Source: Prorocentrum cordatum (taxonomy: Eukaryota; Sar; Dinophyceae; Prorocentrales; Prorocentraceae). From it: 64,000 nucleotides of DNA. The stretch covers positions 1,057,633-1,121,632 of the forward strand of contig CAUYUJ010019948.1 of the NCBI GenBank assembly GCA_963575745.1. The letters run 5' to 3'. Below are positions 44,327-55,480 of the stretch, piece after piece. The notes beneath the pieces are model-generated. The model was given only the letters and a program-made list of their open reading frames with translations. It ran no database searches and was not told the DNA's origin. The stretch's first letter is position 1. Each line of letters starts with the position of its first letter. The position numbers and the translations under genes were made by a program.

Positions 44327-44500
44327 GTGGAGACCCATGCCAAGAGACACCTTGCTTGCCTCCCAGGATGCCCTGGGTTCCTTGGGGTTCGATGTCTGTA
44401 CTATGGGAAAGCGCGACGTCCCCACACCAAAAATCCATGGACGTCCTGGGGTCTCAGGGTTGGGTTTCTTGTGGAAGGTTCCTTGTGGACTGGCCTCCAC
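44327..44500. repeat. dispersed repeat, copy 1 (partner at 54493-54660)
   Basis: Both run from GTGG(A/G)(G/A)ACCCATGCCAA through CTTGCCTCC and CACACCAAA to GGGTCTCAGGGTTGGGTTTC. Copy 1 ends about 60 bp before the ATG of the secreted-protein gene. The end motif is also in the insertion at about 55993. Confidence 0.75.
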
Positions 44501-44560
44501 TGTCAGTTCCCTCTTGGATCGTCGCCCATTTGGGCGGCCTCGGCACATAGCACCTTCGAT

Positions 44561-47021
44561 ATGACCCGCATCTCTGGATGCCTGGTGTCGGCCGCTCTCG
44601 GTGGGCTGCTGCCCCCTGCGGCACGGGCCGTGCAGGTCGTGGGCACCGGCGCGCCGGCGGAGCCCGCCGCCTCCAAGAAGGGCGAGGCCGCCTCGTGGCT
44701 GCTCGAGATCCGCACGCACGGCGACGTTACGTGCACCATTCGGCGGCGAGCGAAGGGGAGAAGAGCCGGACAGGGCCACAGGACGAGGATAGATCCGTTC
44801 CAGAGCGTTCCGGAACGCTTTCCATGCGTTCCGGAACGCTTTGAGAAGCCCGCGGCGCCCGAGACATTTTCCAGAGCCGCCGGATCTCAGAGATGGTCGA
44901 TTCATCCTCACCCAATGTTATCTTCGTCTTGGCTTCGGTTTAAAATGAAAAGGGGCGTGCCTTCCCAGAAGGCTCGGAAATCCCCCAGCCTTCGGAGAAG
45001 TTTTCTTAGCCTCCCCTGGAGGCAGAGGAAATTTCTCGGAAGGCGCGAGGGCTTCTGAGAAGTCCCGCCGCCTCCTGAAAAGATTCTCTCCTTCTCACTC
45101 CCCCCTCTGGCTCGCCGCCGAACCATGGAGGATGATTGCGTTGTCGGATCTGGTTTGGGCCATTGCAAGGTGAGCGTCGGAGGAGGAGTGGGTACCGATT
45201 CTGCTGCCCTTGCCATGTTTTCTTCTTTCTGGACCTCCGTGGAGGCGCTTGTGGCCACCGCTGGATTCACTTCGAAATCTTGGTCAGAACGCAACCGATG
45301 AACGGTCAGGGGAGTAGCGGTATGGGTACCTCCTGGTTTGTGCGGGATAGACGGAAGAAAACGAGGTCGGTTGCGCGGACATTCGCACGCGAGTTTCCCG
45401 TGCCAGGTCGCGCGCAAGCGCCCTCGAATCCACGCGGTGTGTCATGCTGGCGCCCCGCGTAAGCCGCGGCGTACGGTCGGTATGTCATCTCGCGTAAGAT
45501 TCGTTTGTTCCCGTCGTTCAGGTGGTCGTGGACCCATCTCAGAGGATCCCGCTGGGCAGCACCGACTCGGGGAATACTTCCTTCAACGAGTTCAACAGCA
45601 CCGTGCAGTACCACCAATCGGAAATCACCATCACTGGGCATTCAACTTCGTCGCATTGGAACCTTTGCCGCTCGAAGGAAGATGCATCGGGAGTCGATTC
45701 GCATCAGCGGACAAGAAGCTTGGCGGATGTCTGTTACGAGGTCGACGGCCTCCCCGGCCTGTGTTTCCTGTGGGCTTCGCCGTGCTCTGGCGGGTGTTCC
45801 ACACTCCGTCCATTCAACGAGTATTCGTCGGTCTGCCCGAATTGGTTGCGCTACGCCACTCCATCCGAGTGGTCGGTTGCGTTGCCTGACATGAATGCCC
45901 ACAGGAAGATATTCTACAGCAAGTGCGCTGCTGACCTGATGGATCCATGGTGGCATCACTGCGACTACGCGAACGACTTCGCACGCGTGCCCGATGAGGG
46001 CTGGAACGAGCTGGTCCTGGTCTGCGACACTACCGTTCCCGCGATGGCCACGACGGCCACGTCCGCGTCGTCGGCGACTGGCCCCGCTCCGACACCCATG
46101 CCGCTTCCGCCGCCTCCCGGCCCGGGGCTTGTCCCGTGCGGCCTTACCGGTGGTTACAGCGAGTGGCCAGAGGATGCAACATGCGCGAGTTGGATTCAAG
46201 GATCAGCCGTGGGTGGAGGCCCTAATGTCTTCGTTGGTACTGCGGACACTTGCCACCACTGCATCCTTATGGTCTTGAGTGCTTACCCATCCGCCAAGGG
46301 GGCCACATTCCGAACTCCTGGTTTATCCTCGCAGACTGGTGAGTGCTATGCTGAGGATGGGTGGTTTTACCCAGATGGGGACGCCGCGTGGATTACCATC
46401 CCTGTCATTGCATCCCTGCAGTACTATACCGATCTTGCCTCGGACCCTTGCAGCCCGGCCTACGGGATTACTCTGAAGCCGACTGCCGCGCCGACTCCCG
46501 CTCCGACTGCCGCTTCCATGGCACCTCCAGCTGGGGGTGCCGGCTCCGCTGTTGGGGATCCGCATCTGCAGAACATTTACGGTGAGCGGTTCGATCTGTT
46601 GAAGCCTGGCAAGCACGTTTTGATCAACATTCCACGGGACGCTGTTGTTGTTGAGACCGCGCTGCTTCGGGTAGACGCAGAGGCACGTCAAATGGGCGGA
46701 AGATGCGCAGACATGTATTTCCAAGAACTGAATATCACAGGGGCGTGGGTGGATTCGACGAAGCAGACCGGCGGTCTCTATTTCAAAGTGGACGATGTGG
46801 TCGATTCAAACATGAATTGGGAAATGTTTGGAAAGGTATCATTGAAGGTTGTCCACGCACGCACCCAGCGTGGCATACAGTACCTGAATCTGTACGTCAA
46901 ACATCTCGATCGCACCGGGCTTTCCATCGGCGGGCTGCTAGGAGAAGATGACCATTCAGAAGCAGCGGTCTCTCCCAAGGAATGCTCTCAGACCCTTTCT
47001 CTCATCCAAGGTGACTTCTGA
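44561..47021 (+). CDS. secreted multi-domain protein with GDPH/VWFD-like domain
   Basis: Exon 1 (from ATG 44561) encodes a signal peptide: MTRISG, a hydrophobic core and a PAARA cleavage site near residue 23. Exon 2 ends at CAAG|GTGAGC (45169). Exon 3 (45522-47021) follows a pyrimidine tract and TTCAG. Joined length is about 570 residues. Exon 3 starts with about 150 residues having many Cys, then a Pro linker, a second Cys-rich module (CGLTGGYSEWPEDATC, CHHCILMVLSAYPS), a second Pro/Ala linker, and GDPHLQNIYGERFDLLKPG at about 46554-46610. The last starts a VWFD-like domain common in dinoflagellate extracellular proteins. Location is presumably secreted or cell-surface; the ligand is unknown. 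A family B transposon at 44740-45121 interrupts the frame and must be spliced out. Plus strand, opposite to the 24-38 kb genes. Confidence 0.88.
44740..45121. mobile_element. inverted-repeat element, family B, forming intron 1
   Basis: 382 bp. Left end TCGGCGGCGAGCGAAGGGGA; the right end is the inverse of TCGGCGGCGAGCC. ACCAT flanks both sides (44735-44739, 45122-45126). Removing the element and one ACCAT gives an uninterrupted frame from exon 1 to exon 2. It is longer than other copies because of about 190 bp of extra sequence after the left end, including three GCGTTCC-type palindromes. Confidence 0.88.
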
Positions 47022-47089
47022 ATGATAGGCATCCGTCCTCCAGGCACGACCGGCGCGCAACGGGCGGCTGCAGAGGCAAGCATTTGGTC

Positions 47090-47160
47090 CTCCTCCTCCT
47101 CCTCCTCCTCCTCCTCCTCCTCCTCCCCCTCCTCCTCCTCCTCCTCCTCCTGCTGCCTCC
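47090..47160. repeat. (CTC)n microsatellite
   Basis: CTC repeats 70 bp after the stop codon of the secreted-protein gene. Confidence 0.9.
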
Positions 47161-47507
47161 TGCGCCCCTGCACCGCCCTCGACTCCCCTCGCTCACGCGC
47201 TCGCCCCCGCATATGGGCCCCGACGCCGGACGCCCGACGCCGCCCGCGGCTTCGACGCTCGTGCCCCGGGGGCCAGGGCCCACATCGACTGGGCTCGGGG
47301 GCCCCCCCCAAGGGTGCGGTGACCACACCGTGCGGCGAGCCTTTGGGCTCGAGCCCTGGGCCAGCATGAAAACGGAAACGAAAACCACTGCTGAGCTCGA
47401 GCCCTGGGCCAGCATGAAAGAAGGGGTCCTGGAGTGTCTGCCGGCGTCTCCGGGCCCTCCTGCCCGTGAGGACTCCGGAGCTCGGGGCCGTCGGAGGAGA
47501 ACTCGCC

Positions 47508-47690
47508 GGGGGCCCCCAAACGGGGTGGTGACCACACCGTGCGGTGAGCGGGTGGGGATTCGGGGTCACCGCACGGTTTTGGGGCACGGGCCTCCAGGGT
47601 CCCAAGACCGTGCGTTGACGGACCGTGCGGTGAAGTCTCTTGGGGTTCGGAGGTCGCCGCACGGTCTGTCACTGCACCGTTTCGGGACTC
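47508..47690 (+). repeat. dispersed repeat, copy 1 (inverse at 54962-55165)
   Basis: Rich in ACCGTGCGGTGA-like palindromic words. The order CCAAACGG, TGACCACACCG, GGTGGGGATTCGGGGTCA, CTCTTGGGGT is kept in the inverted partner. A partial third copy is at about 39943-39985. Just upstream, GCTCGAGCCCTGGGCCAGCA is tandemly repeated (about 47349 and 47395). Confidence 0.75.
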
Positions 47691-47708
47691 CAAATTGGCT
47701 CCAAATCA

Positions 47709-47836
47709 GGGGCATGTCCTTCCACAGGAGGAACGTTCAACAATAGTCAACAAACATATCGCGTGGGAACACTTGTTTTTCCGTTTTCCCGTTTTCGTTG
47801 GGTCCAGCATCCGCCGGTAGGAGGACACGCCCGACC
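47709..47836. mobile_element. inverted-repeat element, family C, copy 3
   Basis: 128 bp. The left end is damaged (GGGGCATGTCCTTCCACAGG), the right end is GGACACGCCCGACC. Flanks are TCA and TAA. The interior includes CAACAATAGTCAACAAACAT, like copy 4. Confidence 0.65.
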
Positions 47837-47839
47837 TAA

Positions 47840-49360
47840 AGCTGGCTCGATGCCGATGTTGGCCTGGGTGATCTGATTCGGCTCCGATATTCCGACGGGT
47901 CGATGTGCGTTCCCCAGGAAGCCCGACCATCTCCCCGGGGCCGTAGTCGTGGCGGTCTTGGCGCCGCGCCTCGGGCGCCAGGGGCCCAGAGATCTCCGCA
48001 GCGATGGCGTCGCTGTCGACGACGACGTCGCCGGAGGTCCCCAGGCATCAAGTATGGGATCGAGAACAGAATCGTTTCATCCCAGAATCGATTCTCGCGT
48101 CGGATCCACGAAACATCGTAGAATGTTCGTAGATCTATCGACAGACGAGCAAAAACAGTTTCGGGGTAAGTCGATGATGTAATTAGTCGATCCCCCACTC
48201 GAAGGGTCCCCGCACGCAGGCCTCCGAGGGGCAAACACACCAGACGAACTGGATCCTCGAGCCTCGAACCTCAGCGAGAACGACGGCGGTCGCGGTCGTT
48301 GCGGCGGCGAAGAAGACGCTGGAGGACGACGGATGACGCCGACGACGCCGACGTCTTGAAGCGGAGGTCACATCGGCCACTCGCTCTCCAGGACCCTTGC
48401 TGGGCCCCAGGACCCCAGAAGCGACTCGGGATTCAAAGCTGGCGCTTTGGAGAGAGGCTAAACCTCTGGTCGGCTGCGAACTCCGAACCTCACTCTCGCC
48501 GATCAACGATATGCAACTCGATGGGGCTCGTACTTCGCCGAGGTTCGTACTTCGCCGAGGTTCGTACTTCACCGAACACGTGGTGAAATCCGAACCTTAT
48601 TCCCGCCTCCCATCGATTCAGAAGATCCGATTGTTGGTGGGGGTAGAGCTCGGATGCTGCCACCTCAAAGCGGAGTCCCTGGACGTCCCGATCCCCTTTC
48701 CCAGGTCGTTGTTGTTGCCCCTTCTCTGCAAACCGAGACCTGCTCGCGGCGTGAACAGCATCAGGGTGAGGGTTTGGTGTGCTTATGGCCTCTGGGGTCC
48801 CTCAGGCTTGGCATCGCTCGGACGTGTGCCTTTCTGCCTCGGCGAGGTCAGTCGAGAACTTCGTGGGCCCTGGAAACGACAGGACCGGTTTTCACTGGTT
48901 CCGTTGTGCAGTTTTGTTGCTGGTTCCGACGCCGTTTTTTTACCGGTTCCGTCGCCGTTTTTCTTTTTGCCGATTCCGGCTCCAGCTCCAATCCCAGAGC
49001 CGTTTTTTGGCCGTTTCCAGTCGCCGTGTTGTCGCCGTTTCCATTTTATACTATTTTATCGGAGGTGAGGGGGTGAGATCGAAGTGGAACGGAGAGCCCC
49101 CCTACCGGGAAATCGGTTTCGGTTTCGTGTTCGTGCGTGGGGGCGTGCGGGCGAGGCGAAGCTGCGTGGGCGGGCGAGAAGAAAGTCTCCTGTGGCTGAG
49201 ACGCGGCCGGACCAAATGACTCCCTTCCGGCAACCGGTGGCCCGCGGTGTCCCGCCGGTGTCCCGCCTCAGGCTGAGGCGCGGCCGGACCAAATGACTCC
49301 CTTCCAGGGGCTGGTGGCCCGCGGTATCCCGCTGGTGTCCCGCCGGTGTCCCGTCGGTGT
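47840..49360. other. no gene recognised
   Basis: Contains the second site of the 21-bp word at 48184-48204, three tandem TTCGTACTTCGCCGAGG units near 48530-48570, GCCGTTTTT repeats at about 48940-49040, and a GGTGTCCCGCC repeat entering the GAT array. No supportable gene. Confidence 0.4.
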
Positions 49361-49362
49361 CC

Positions 49363-49363
49363 C

Positions 49364-49447
<84 letters not shown>

Positions 49448-49756
49448 GATGATGATGATGATGATGATGATAATGAAGTTGATGATCATGATAATAATGA
49501 TGATGATGATGATGATGATGTCGATGATGTTGATAACGATGATGATGATGATGATTATGATGATGATGATGATGATGATGATGGTATCGATGATGGTGAT
49601 GGTGGTGATGATGATGATGTCCCGATGATGATGATGACGATGATGATGCTGTTGACGATGCTGATGATGATGATGGTGGTGATGGTGGTGATGATGATGG
49701 TGCCCCGATGATGATGATGTTGATGATGATGTTGCTGATGATGATGATAGTGTCCC

Positions 49757-49791
<35 letters not shown>

Positions 49792-49874
49792 GATTGATGT
49801 TGACGATCCTGATGACGTTATTGATTATGAGATGATGGTGAGATGGTGATGATGATGATGATGATGAAGATGAA

Positions 49875-49908
<34 letters not shown>

Positions 49909-50275
49909 GTGTCCCGGTGCTGATGATGAGGTTGATGATGATGCTGTTGATGCTGATTTTGATGATGATGGTGCCCCGGTGATGATGATGATGATGACGA
50001 TGATGGTGTCACGATGGTGATAATGTTGATGATGAGGATGAGGTGATGATGATGATTTTCAGGATGGTGGCCCGATGATGGTGCTGCTGATGCTGATGTT
50101 GATGGTGATGATGGTGTCCCGATGATGATGATGATGATGATGAGGAGGATGGTGACGATGATGACGGTGACCCGATGATGACGATCTTGATGATAATGAT
50201 GATGGTGCTGATGATGATAATGATGGTGCCCCAATGATGATGATGTTGATGACGTGGGTCATGATGATGATGAGT

Positions 50276-50307
<32 letters not shown>

Positions 50308-50540
50308 GATGATGGTGTTTCGATGATGATGATGATGGTGTCCCGATGATGATGATGATGTTGATGATGATGGGGACGATGATGGTGTCCCGATCATGAT
50401 GATGGTAATGATGATGATGTTGATTATGATGGTGATGAGGTGATGATGATGGTGTCCCGGTGATGATGATGATGATGATGATGATGATGCTGATGCTGAT
50501 GCTGATGACGTTGATGACGATGATGACGATGATGTTGATG
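49363..50540. repeat. (GAT)n array with GTCCC punctuation
   Basis: About 1.2 kb of GATGATGAT interrupted at irregular intervals by GGTGTCCC or GGTGCCCC. Open frames (poly-Asp, poly-Met) are artefacts. Confidence 0.97.
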
Positions 50541-50549
50541 ATGATGACG

Positions 50550-50790
50550 TTGATTGTGAGATCGATTGTGATATCGGTAGTGAGATCGATAGTGGGACCG
50601 AATACGAGATCGATAGTGAGATCGATCGTGAGATCGATAGTTAGATCGAATGTAAGATCGATAGTCAGTTCGATTGTGAGATCGATCGAATGACATAGAT
50701 TGAGTAAGATCGATGGTGAGATCGATCGAGCGAGACCGACAGTGAAATCGATAGTGAGATCGATCGTCAGACCGATCGAGTGAGACGTTG
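50550..50790. repeat. 12-bp GAGATCGATAGT minisatellite
   Basis: About 18 units of GAGATCGAT(A/C)GT, grading out of the GAT array. Confidence 0.9.
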
Positions 50791-50971
50791 GTTCCTCCCC
50801 CCCCCCGAACCTCCTTATCACCCGAAGGGTGGTCGTATAGGTAGAGACATGTTTGCGGAAGCGGTGAAACAACGGCCCTGCCCTTTCGGGGGCCCTCTAA
50901 GGTCCAGAAGTATCTTGAAGCATCTTGCTGCGAAAAGTACACGCGCAAGAAATCGAAACACGCACGGGGAA

Positions 50972-51310
50972 GGGATGTCCGAGCGATGGTTAGTCCAGCC
51001 TGACGCCGCCTCAAGCCCGCTGGCGCCATACAGTCGGGGCCCTGAAGAAGGAACCCTTTTCGTTGGGGAGGGGCTCCGTGTTCCTTAAGTATTTCGCAGC
51101 TCGCCTTGGATTTCCCTTAGGTTTTCGATACGAAATCGAAGTTCAACTCATGGAAAATAGGGGCCTCGTTTCTTATTTAGGGTTTCTCAGGTCAACGCCT
51201 CGACTGTACCTCAGGGTTCCTTATTTAGGGCTCCTGATTTAGGGTTTCTTAGGGATGCCCGAGCGATGGTTAGTCCAGTCTGACGCCGCCTCGAGCCCGC
51301 TGGCGCCATA
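50972..51310. repeat. 59-bp direct repeat pair
   Basis: 50972-51030 and 51252-51310 share GGGATG(T/C)CCGAGCGATGG through TGGCGCCATA with three differences. The space between holds GGTTTCTTAGGG-like words. Confidence 0.8.
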
Positions 51311-51454
51311 TCTCGAGCGTGCAGGGCAGGCCACGAGTGCGAGCGCCGGCCGGCTCGCCCGGAGCCCTGGCGGAGAGGGGCGCGCCGCCAGAGGGCGGCG
51401 CCGGTGGCCCGGGTCGACGTCTGACGGTCCCGGCCCACGGCGAGGGCCCCCAGA

Positions 51455-51750
51455 GGCCGAAGACGGGGGAGATCGGCGGCGAGCGGAGGGGGGAGGAGGA
51501 GGAGGAGGAGGAGGAGGAGGAGGAGGAGGAGGAGGAGGAGGAGGAGGAGGAGGAGGAGGAGGAGGAGGAGGAGGAGGAGGGAGGGAGGAGGAGGGAAGGA
51601 GGAGGAGGAGGAGGAGGAAGAGGAGGAGGAGGAGGAAGAGGAGGAGGAGGAGGAGGGGAAGGAGTGGGTAGTGTGATTAGCCTCGCCCCCTTTACCCCGT
51701 CCCCCACGGGCGCAGACCGAAGACGGGGAAGATCGGCGGCGAGCGAATGG
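51455..51750. repeat. (GGA)n flanked by duplicated arms
   Basis: CCGAAGACGGGG(G/A)AGATC and GGCGGCGAGCG flank the GGA tract at 51490-51660. GGCGGCGAGCG matches the terminal sequence of family B, so these may be broken B ends. Confidence 0.7.
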
Positions 51751-51773
51751 GGGAGGGGATCGGGGGCGGAAAA

Positions 51774-51957
51774 GAGGGGGGTGATGACTAGGGGGGGTGG
51801 ATTTCATGGCGGGGGCCATGATATTTCCCCAGCTCTCATGGCGCCTCTTCTTGTTTCATGACGTCCCTGGCCCCCCCGCTGGGCCGCGCACATGCCGCCG
51901 GTCATGATTTGCACCCCCCCCCCTCTTGGACACCCCCCTCTTGGCCGCTCCCGAGGG
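51774..51957. repeat. dispersed repeat, copy 2 (partner at 2228-2508)
   Basis: Lacks the 110-bp insertion of copy 1. Its right end runs directly into a family B element. Confidence 0.7.
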
Positions 51958-52137
51958 GAGGTGAGACGAGGAAGGCCTTCTCAGAAGTCGGCGGGGCTTC
52001 TCAGAAGCCTTCCGGTCTTCTGAGAGGTTCGATGTGTCTTCGGGGGGGGAGAAGGAATTTCCTCAGAAGGCTGGGGGACATCCGAGCTTTCTGAGAGGGC
52101 CTCCTCCTTCTCACTTCCACCCCAGGCTCGCAGCCGA
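51953..52137. mobile_element. family B element with damaged left end
   Basis: GAGGGGAGGTGAGACGAGG on the left and TTCTCACTTCCACCC-GGCTCGCAGCCGA on the right are the two B ends. The interior has AAGGCCTTCTCAGAAG-type words. Confidence 0.65.
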
Positions 52138-53066
52138 GGAGAACCGTAGAAACTTGATCTGTTCAGTATGCTGGAGGTCCTGGGTCGTGGAAGCGGGGTG
52201 CTCGCTCTGGCGCCACGGGAGTTTGGCGCGACATCGGCGCTGGTGCTTCGGGGCGCTCGTCGCGGAGCTCGGGCACCTGGCCCCTCGGCGCAGCTGCGCA
52301 CGGGGCCTGCCGGCAGGTCGAGAGAGCACTCAGGCCCCCGGGGACCAGGACACGGACTCATTTCACCGAGGCGCGTTCCATTACTCGCAAAGTGCGTACT
52401 CGCAAACGTGCGAAAAACAACATGTCTCCCTTGTATGTCATGGTTTCTAAGTCTCCCGCGGCGGATCCAGGCCATTTGCGAGTAGTTCCTTTGCGAGTCG
52501 TGGAACGCGCTTGTCTATAACCAGGAAATTGGCAAGTCGGGGATACGACATCCTTTCTCGCAAAGTCAGATCTGGTCGTTCGTTGAAGGTTCTGTTCTGC
52601 AGCTCTGTAGGATTCGGGTCTATGTCCAGGTCTATAGGGTGTGTTTGCCATGCTTTTTGAGGGTTTGCGTCCGGGTGTATTCCGGAAGTGTTGCAGGGCA
52701 GTTCTTGCTTCGTGCTGCCGTCTGGAAATAATGGTTTCGAGGGGTGCTGGATAAGGGAACGAAGAATGACATAAAAATGCAAATTCGGAGGCCCGCGCGG
52801 ATCAGAGAGATCCGCGCGGCCCTCCGAGTTTTATTGTTTATGTCATTGTTCGTTCCCCTGTGGATGTCCTGGTCCGGCGTGTGCGGGTCTACGAGGCCCT
52901 GGAGCATTCGCGCATCGCTTGGCCGTTCCCTTCCTCCATGCCGCGCCAGCTGGGTGGTCGCGCTTGGTGCAGCAAGGTCCTGGTCCCTGCAGCTCGCGGT
53001 ATAGCCGCCGCGGCATCGTCCCTGGAGTGGGCGGGAGGTCGTTGTCTTCACACGGGTTTTTTTTAA
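52138..53066. other. no gene recognised
   Basis: GGCCCGCGCGGATCAGAG and its near-inverse form a short stem near 52790-52825. No gene. Confidence 0.4.
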
Positions 53067-53211
53067 GTCGGGCATGTCCCAATAAAGGAGGAATATTCAA
53101 TTATAGTCAGCCTGGGAACGATTCTTGACTATTGTTGACCATGTTTTGAACATGTGTTGGCAATTTTCTATTTGTCGTCCAAAATCCGCCGGTAGGAGGA
53201 CACGCCCTACC
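53067..53211. mobile_element. inverted-repeat element, family C, copy 4
   Basis: 145 bp. Left GTCGGGCATGTCCC, right GGACACGCCCTACC. Flanks are TAA and TGA. The interior is AT-rich, with TTGACTATTGTTGACCATGT. Confidence 0.75.
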
Positions 53212-54200
53212 TGAGGGTAGTGTCCCCGTGTCCCATACCACACGTTGCTTGCATATGCGGCCTCGTGTTGAGGATGGGTTTGGCATGCACGCTGGCACCA
53301 GTATGTCCCTGTCAGGCACACGAGGTGCTCCTTCCCATATCGGATCGTGGGGTCTGTGGTTGTCTCCAACGGAATTGGCCTCCCAGATTTTCGCTTTGCT
53401 CTTCGGTGGTACGGCTTTCAGCGTTTGCACCTCTTGCGTAGAACATTTGACAGGTAGTGTTTTCGCATACATCAACGCTTTGAACGGCGGTCCGCGAGGA
53501 CATCCACGACCATGTCTTTGATGTCGCGTTCGCCCATCTTCGAACCACTTCTGCATCTCGGAGACTTCTTTTTCTGTGCAGAGTAAGACCCGTTTACTTC
53601 AAGCGCCATGGATCTTCATCCAGTTGTGGTCTCGCACTCTGTTGCAAGGCAGGGTTTGATCCACAACCACGCCTGGGGGTCCGATCGTCGGGGACCTCCG
53701 CCCAATCCGTGGATACGGATATGTTTGCCCCCCCCAGGTCCTGAGTATATCCATGCCCGCCGAGGTCCCCGACGTTCGATCTCTCAGGCGGTGCTTATGG
53801 ATGAATCCCCGCATGGCATTGGTCATAGGTGTGGTGATGCAGCCACGTGGCGGTTCCAGCTGTTTTCTCGAGCAGCTCCGCTTCTGGGTGCCGATTCGCG
53901 GGGCTTGCAGTTCATCATCGTTGCTGGGTGGTGTTGAGCAGCAGGCTGGGCATCCTCACTGGTGGTTCTGGTCTCTGGTCTGCAGCTGTCAGCTGGCATT
54001 TTGGCGGCATTGCTGCATCGTCACGGTCTCCTTGATTTTGCCGTTCTTGTATTGCTTGCAGTCGCGTAGTCCAAGGCCCTCCGCGCATTCCAACACACAG
54101 CGGTCGCAGCGTGTAGACGTTGAAGGCTTTCTTGTAGTGAGAGGAAGTCCCTCATTCACGTACTACACGTTGTGTGTCACACCTTGTTTCGTGGCAGGTC
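53212..54200 (-). pseudogene. possible decayed coding region
   Basis: On the minus strand a nearly continuous frame from about 54170 includes CKQYKNGKIKETVTMQQ, then after two stops PMTNAMRGFIHKHRLRD and DHNWMKIHGA, and in a nearby frame EKEVSEMQKWFEDG. Composition is protein-like and Cys/Lys-rich, but stops and shifts break it. No family recognised. Confidence 0.25.
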
Positions 54201-54492
54201 TGGTGCAGGGTGTTGTCCTTCCACGTGTATACACATAGGTGCTTGGAGCTAGTCTTCGTCCACCCGCGCTCGCAACACAGTCAATGTATTATTATCCAAA
54301 CCATGCAGCCTCCCGTCAGTTGCGGACCCAGTTGAGAAGGTCCCAGCTTATGCTTCTGACTCGTACTTGATGGTTTTCTGCTTGCGTTCGGTGTAACACG
54401 TACCGTCGCAGAACGATCTGGCGTTTGCGTTTCCATTGACGTGTTGATTATGCCGCGTGTGTGGCAAGATCCGCAGAAGGTAATTATATATT

Positions 54493-54660
54493 GTGGGAAC
54501 CCATGCCAACAAACACCCTGCTTGCCTCCAGGGTGCCCTTTGTTTTTTTGGGTTTTGATGGTTTTGCCATGAAGAGCGTGACGATCCCACACCAAACATC
54601 AATGGACGTCATGGGGTCTCAGGGTTGGGTTTCTAGTGGGAAGGTTTCTCGTGGTCGAGC
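54493..54660. repeat. dispersed repeat, copy 2 (partner at 44327-44500)
   Basis: Same motif order as copy 1. The sequence after GGTTTC differs between the copies. Confidence 0.75.
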
Positions 54661-54961
54661 TCCTACTGTATCGCACAACCACTGCTCCTGGCCAGTGTTG
54701 TCCTGAGACCGCCGCCGGTGCATCTGATCTGCTCTCCTGGCCTTGCACAGGAGGTCTATCCACCCATGCACCATCCTGGAGCCAACGATGGACCTGGCCA
54801 GGGGTGGTGGGCAGGAGGGGAGGGGAGGGGCAGGCGTCAGGCTGCGGTCGTGGTGGAGGTCCTGACTCGTGGCTGCGCTTTGATCTGCGTGGACTTTGGA
54901 TGCAAGTCCGTCGTCTTCGGTTGCCTTCGGGGCGCGCTGCCCTCCTGCCTCGTGGGGGTCC

Positions 54962-55165
54962 CACAGACGTGAGGTGGCGGACCGCGCGGTGACCTCGAGA
55001 CCCCAAGAGATTGACCGCGCGGTCCGTCACCGCACGGGCATGGGACCTCGGAGGTTCTGGTCGCCCGAGACGTTGAGGACGGCTCGATTCCCAAAACCGT
55101 GCCCTGACCCCGAATCCCCACCGACTGACTGCGCGGTGTGGTCACCTCACCGCTTAGTGTTCCCC
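54962..55165 (-). repeat. dispersed repeat, copy 2 (inverse of 47508-47690)
   Basis: The reverse complement runs GTGACCACACCGCGCAGTC, GGTGGGGATTCGGGGTCA, GCACGGTTTTGGG, CTCTTGGGGT, as in copy 1. Confidence 0.75.
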
Positions 55166-55480
55166 GAGTGTTTGTGCCCTTTCCCCTCGATCTCCGTCTT
55201 CTCTCTCCCGCCTGCGCATCCTCCACTCACCCCCTGCCACTGCCGACGCTTGCGCTCCAACCCCGCCTCGCTCCTCCTTCCCCTCGTCGTCGTCGTCCTC
55301 GTCGTCCTCGTCGTCGTCGTCTTCCTTCCCTCGTCCTTATCCCCTGCTTCAGGATCAGGGCCGCTTTCGGCCGTGGCTTCGGCGCGCGCTGTCACGCTGC
55401 CTCCGGCTTGGGGTCTCTCGCGCGGCGCTGCAGAGTGGCCCTCGAGCTGCCGAGCCATCCGCTTCTGGCTGACCCCCCTA
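55166..55480. other. no gene recognised
   Basis: CGTCGTC tract at 55285-55325. No supportable gene. Confidence 0.35.

Noticed and set aside
49293-50870. Several frames over 100 codons in the GAT array
   Set aside because: Low-complexity translation only.
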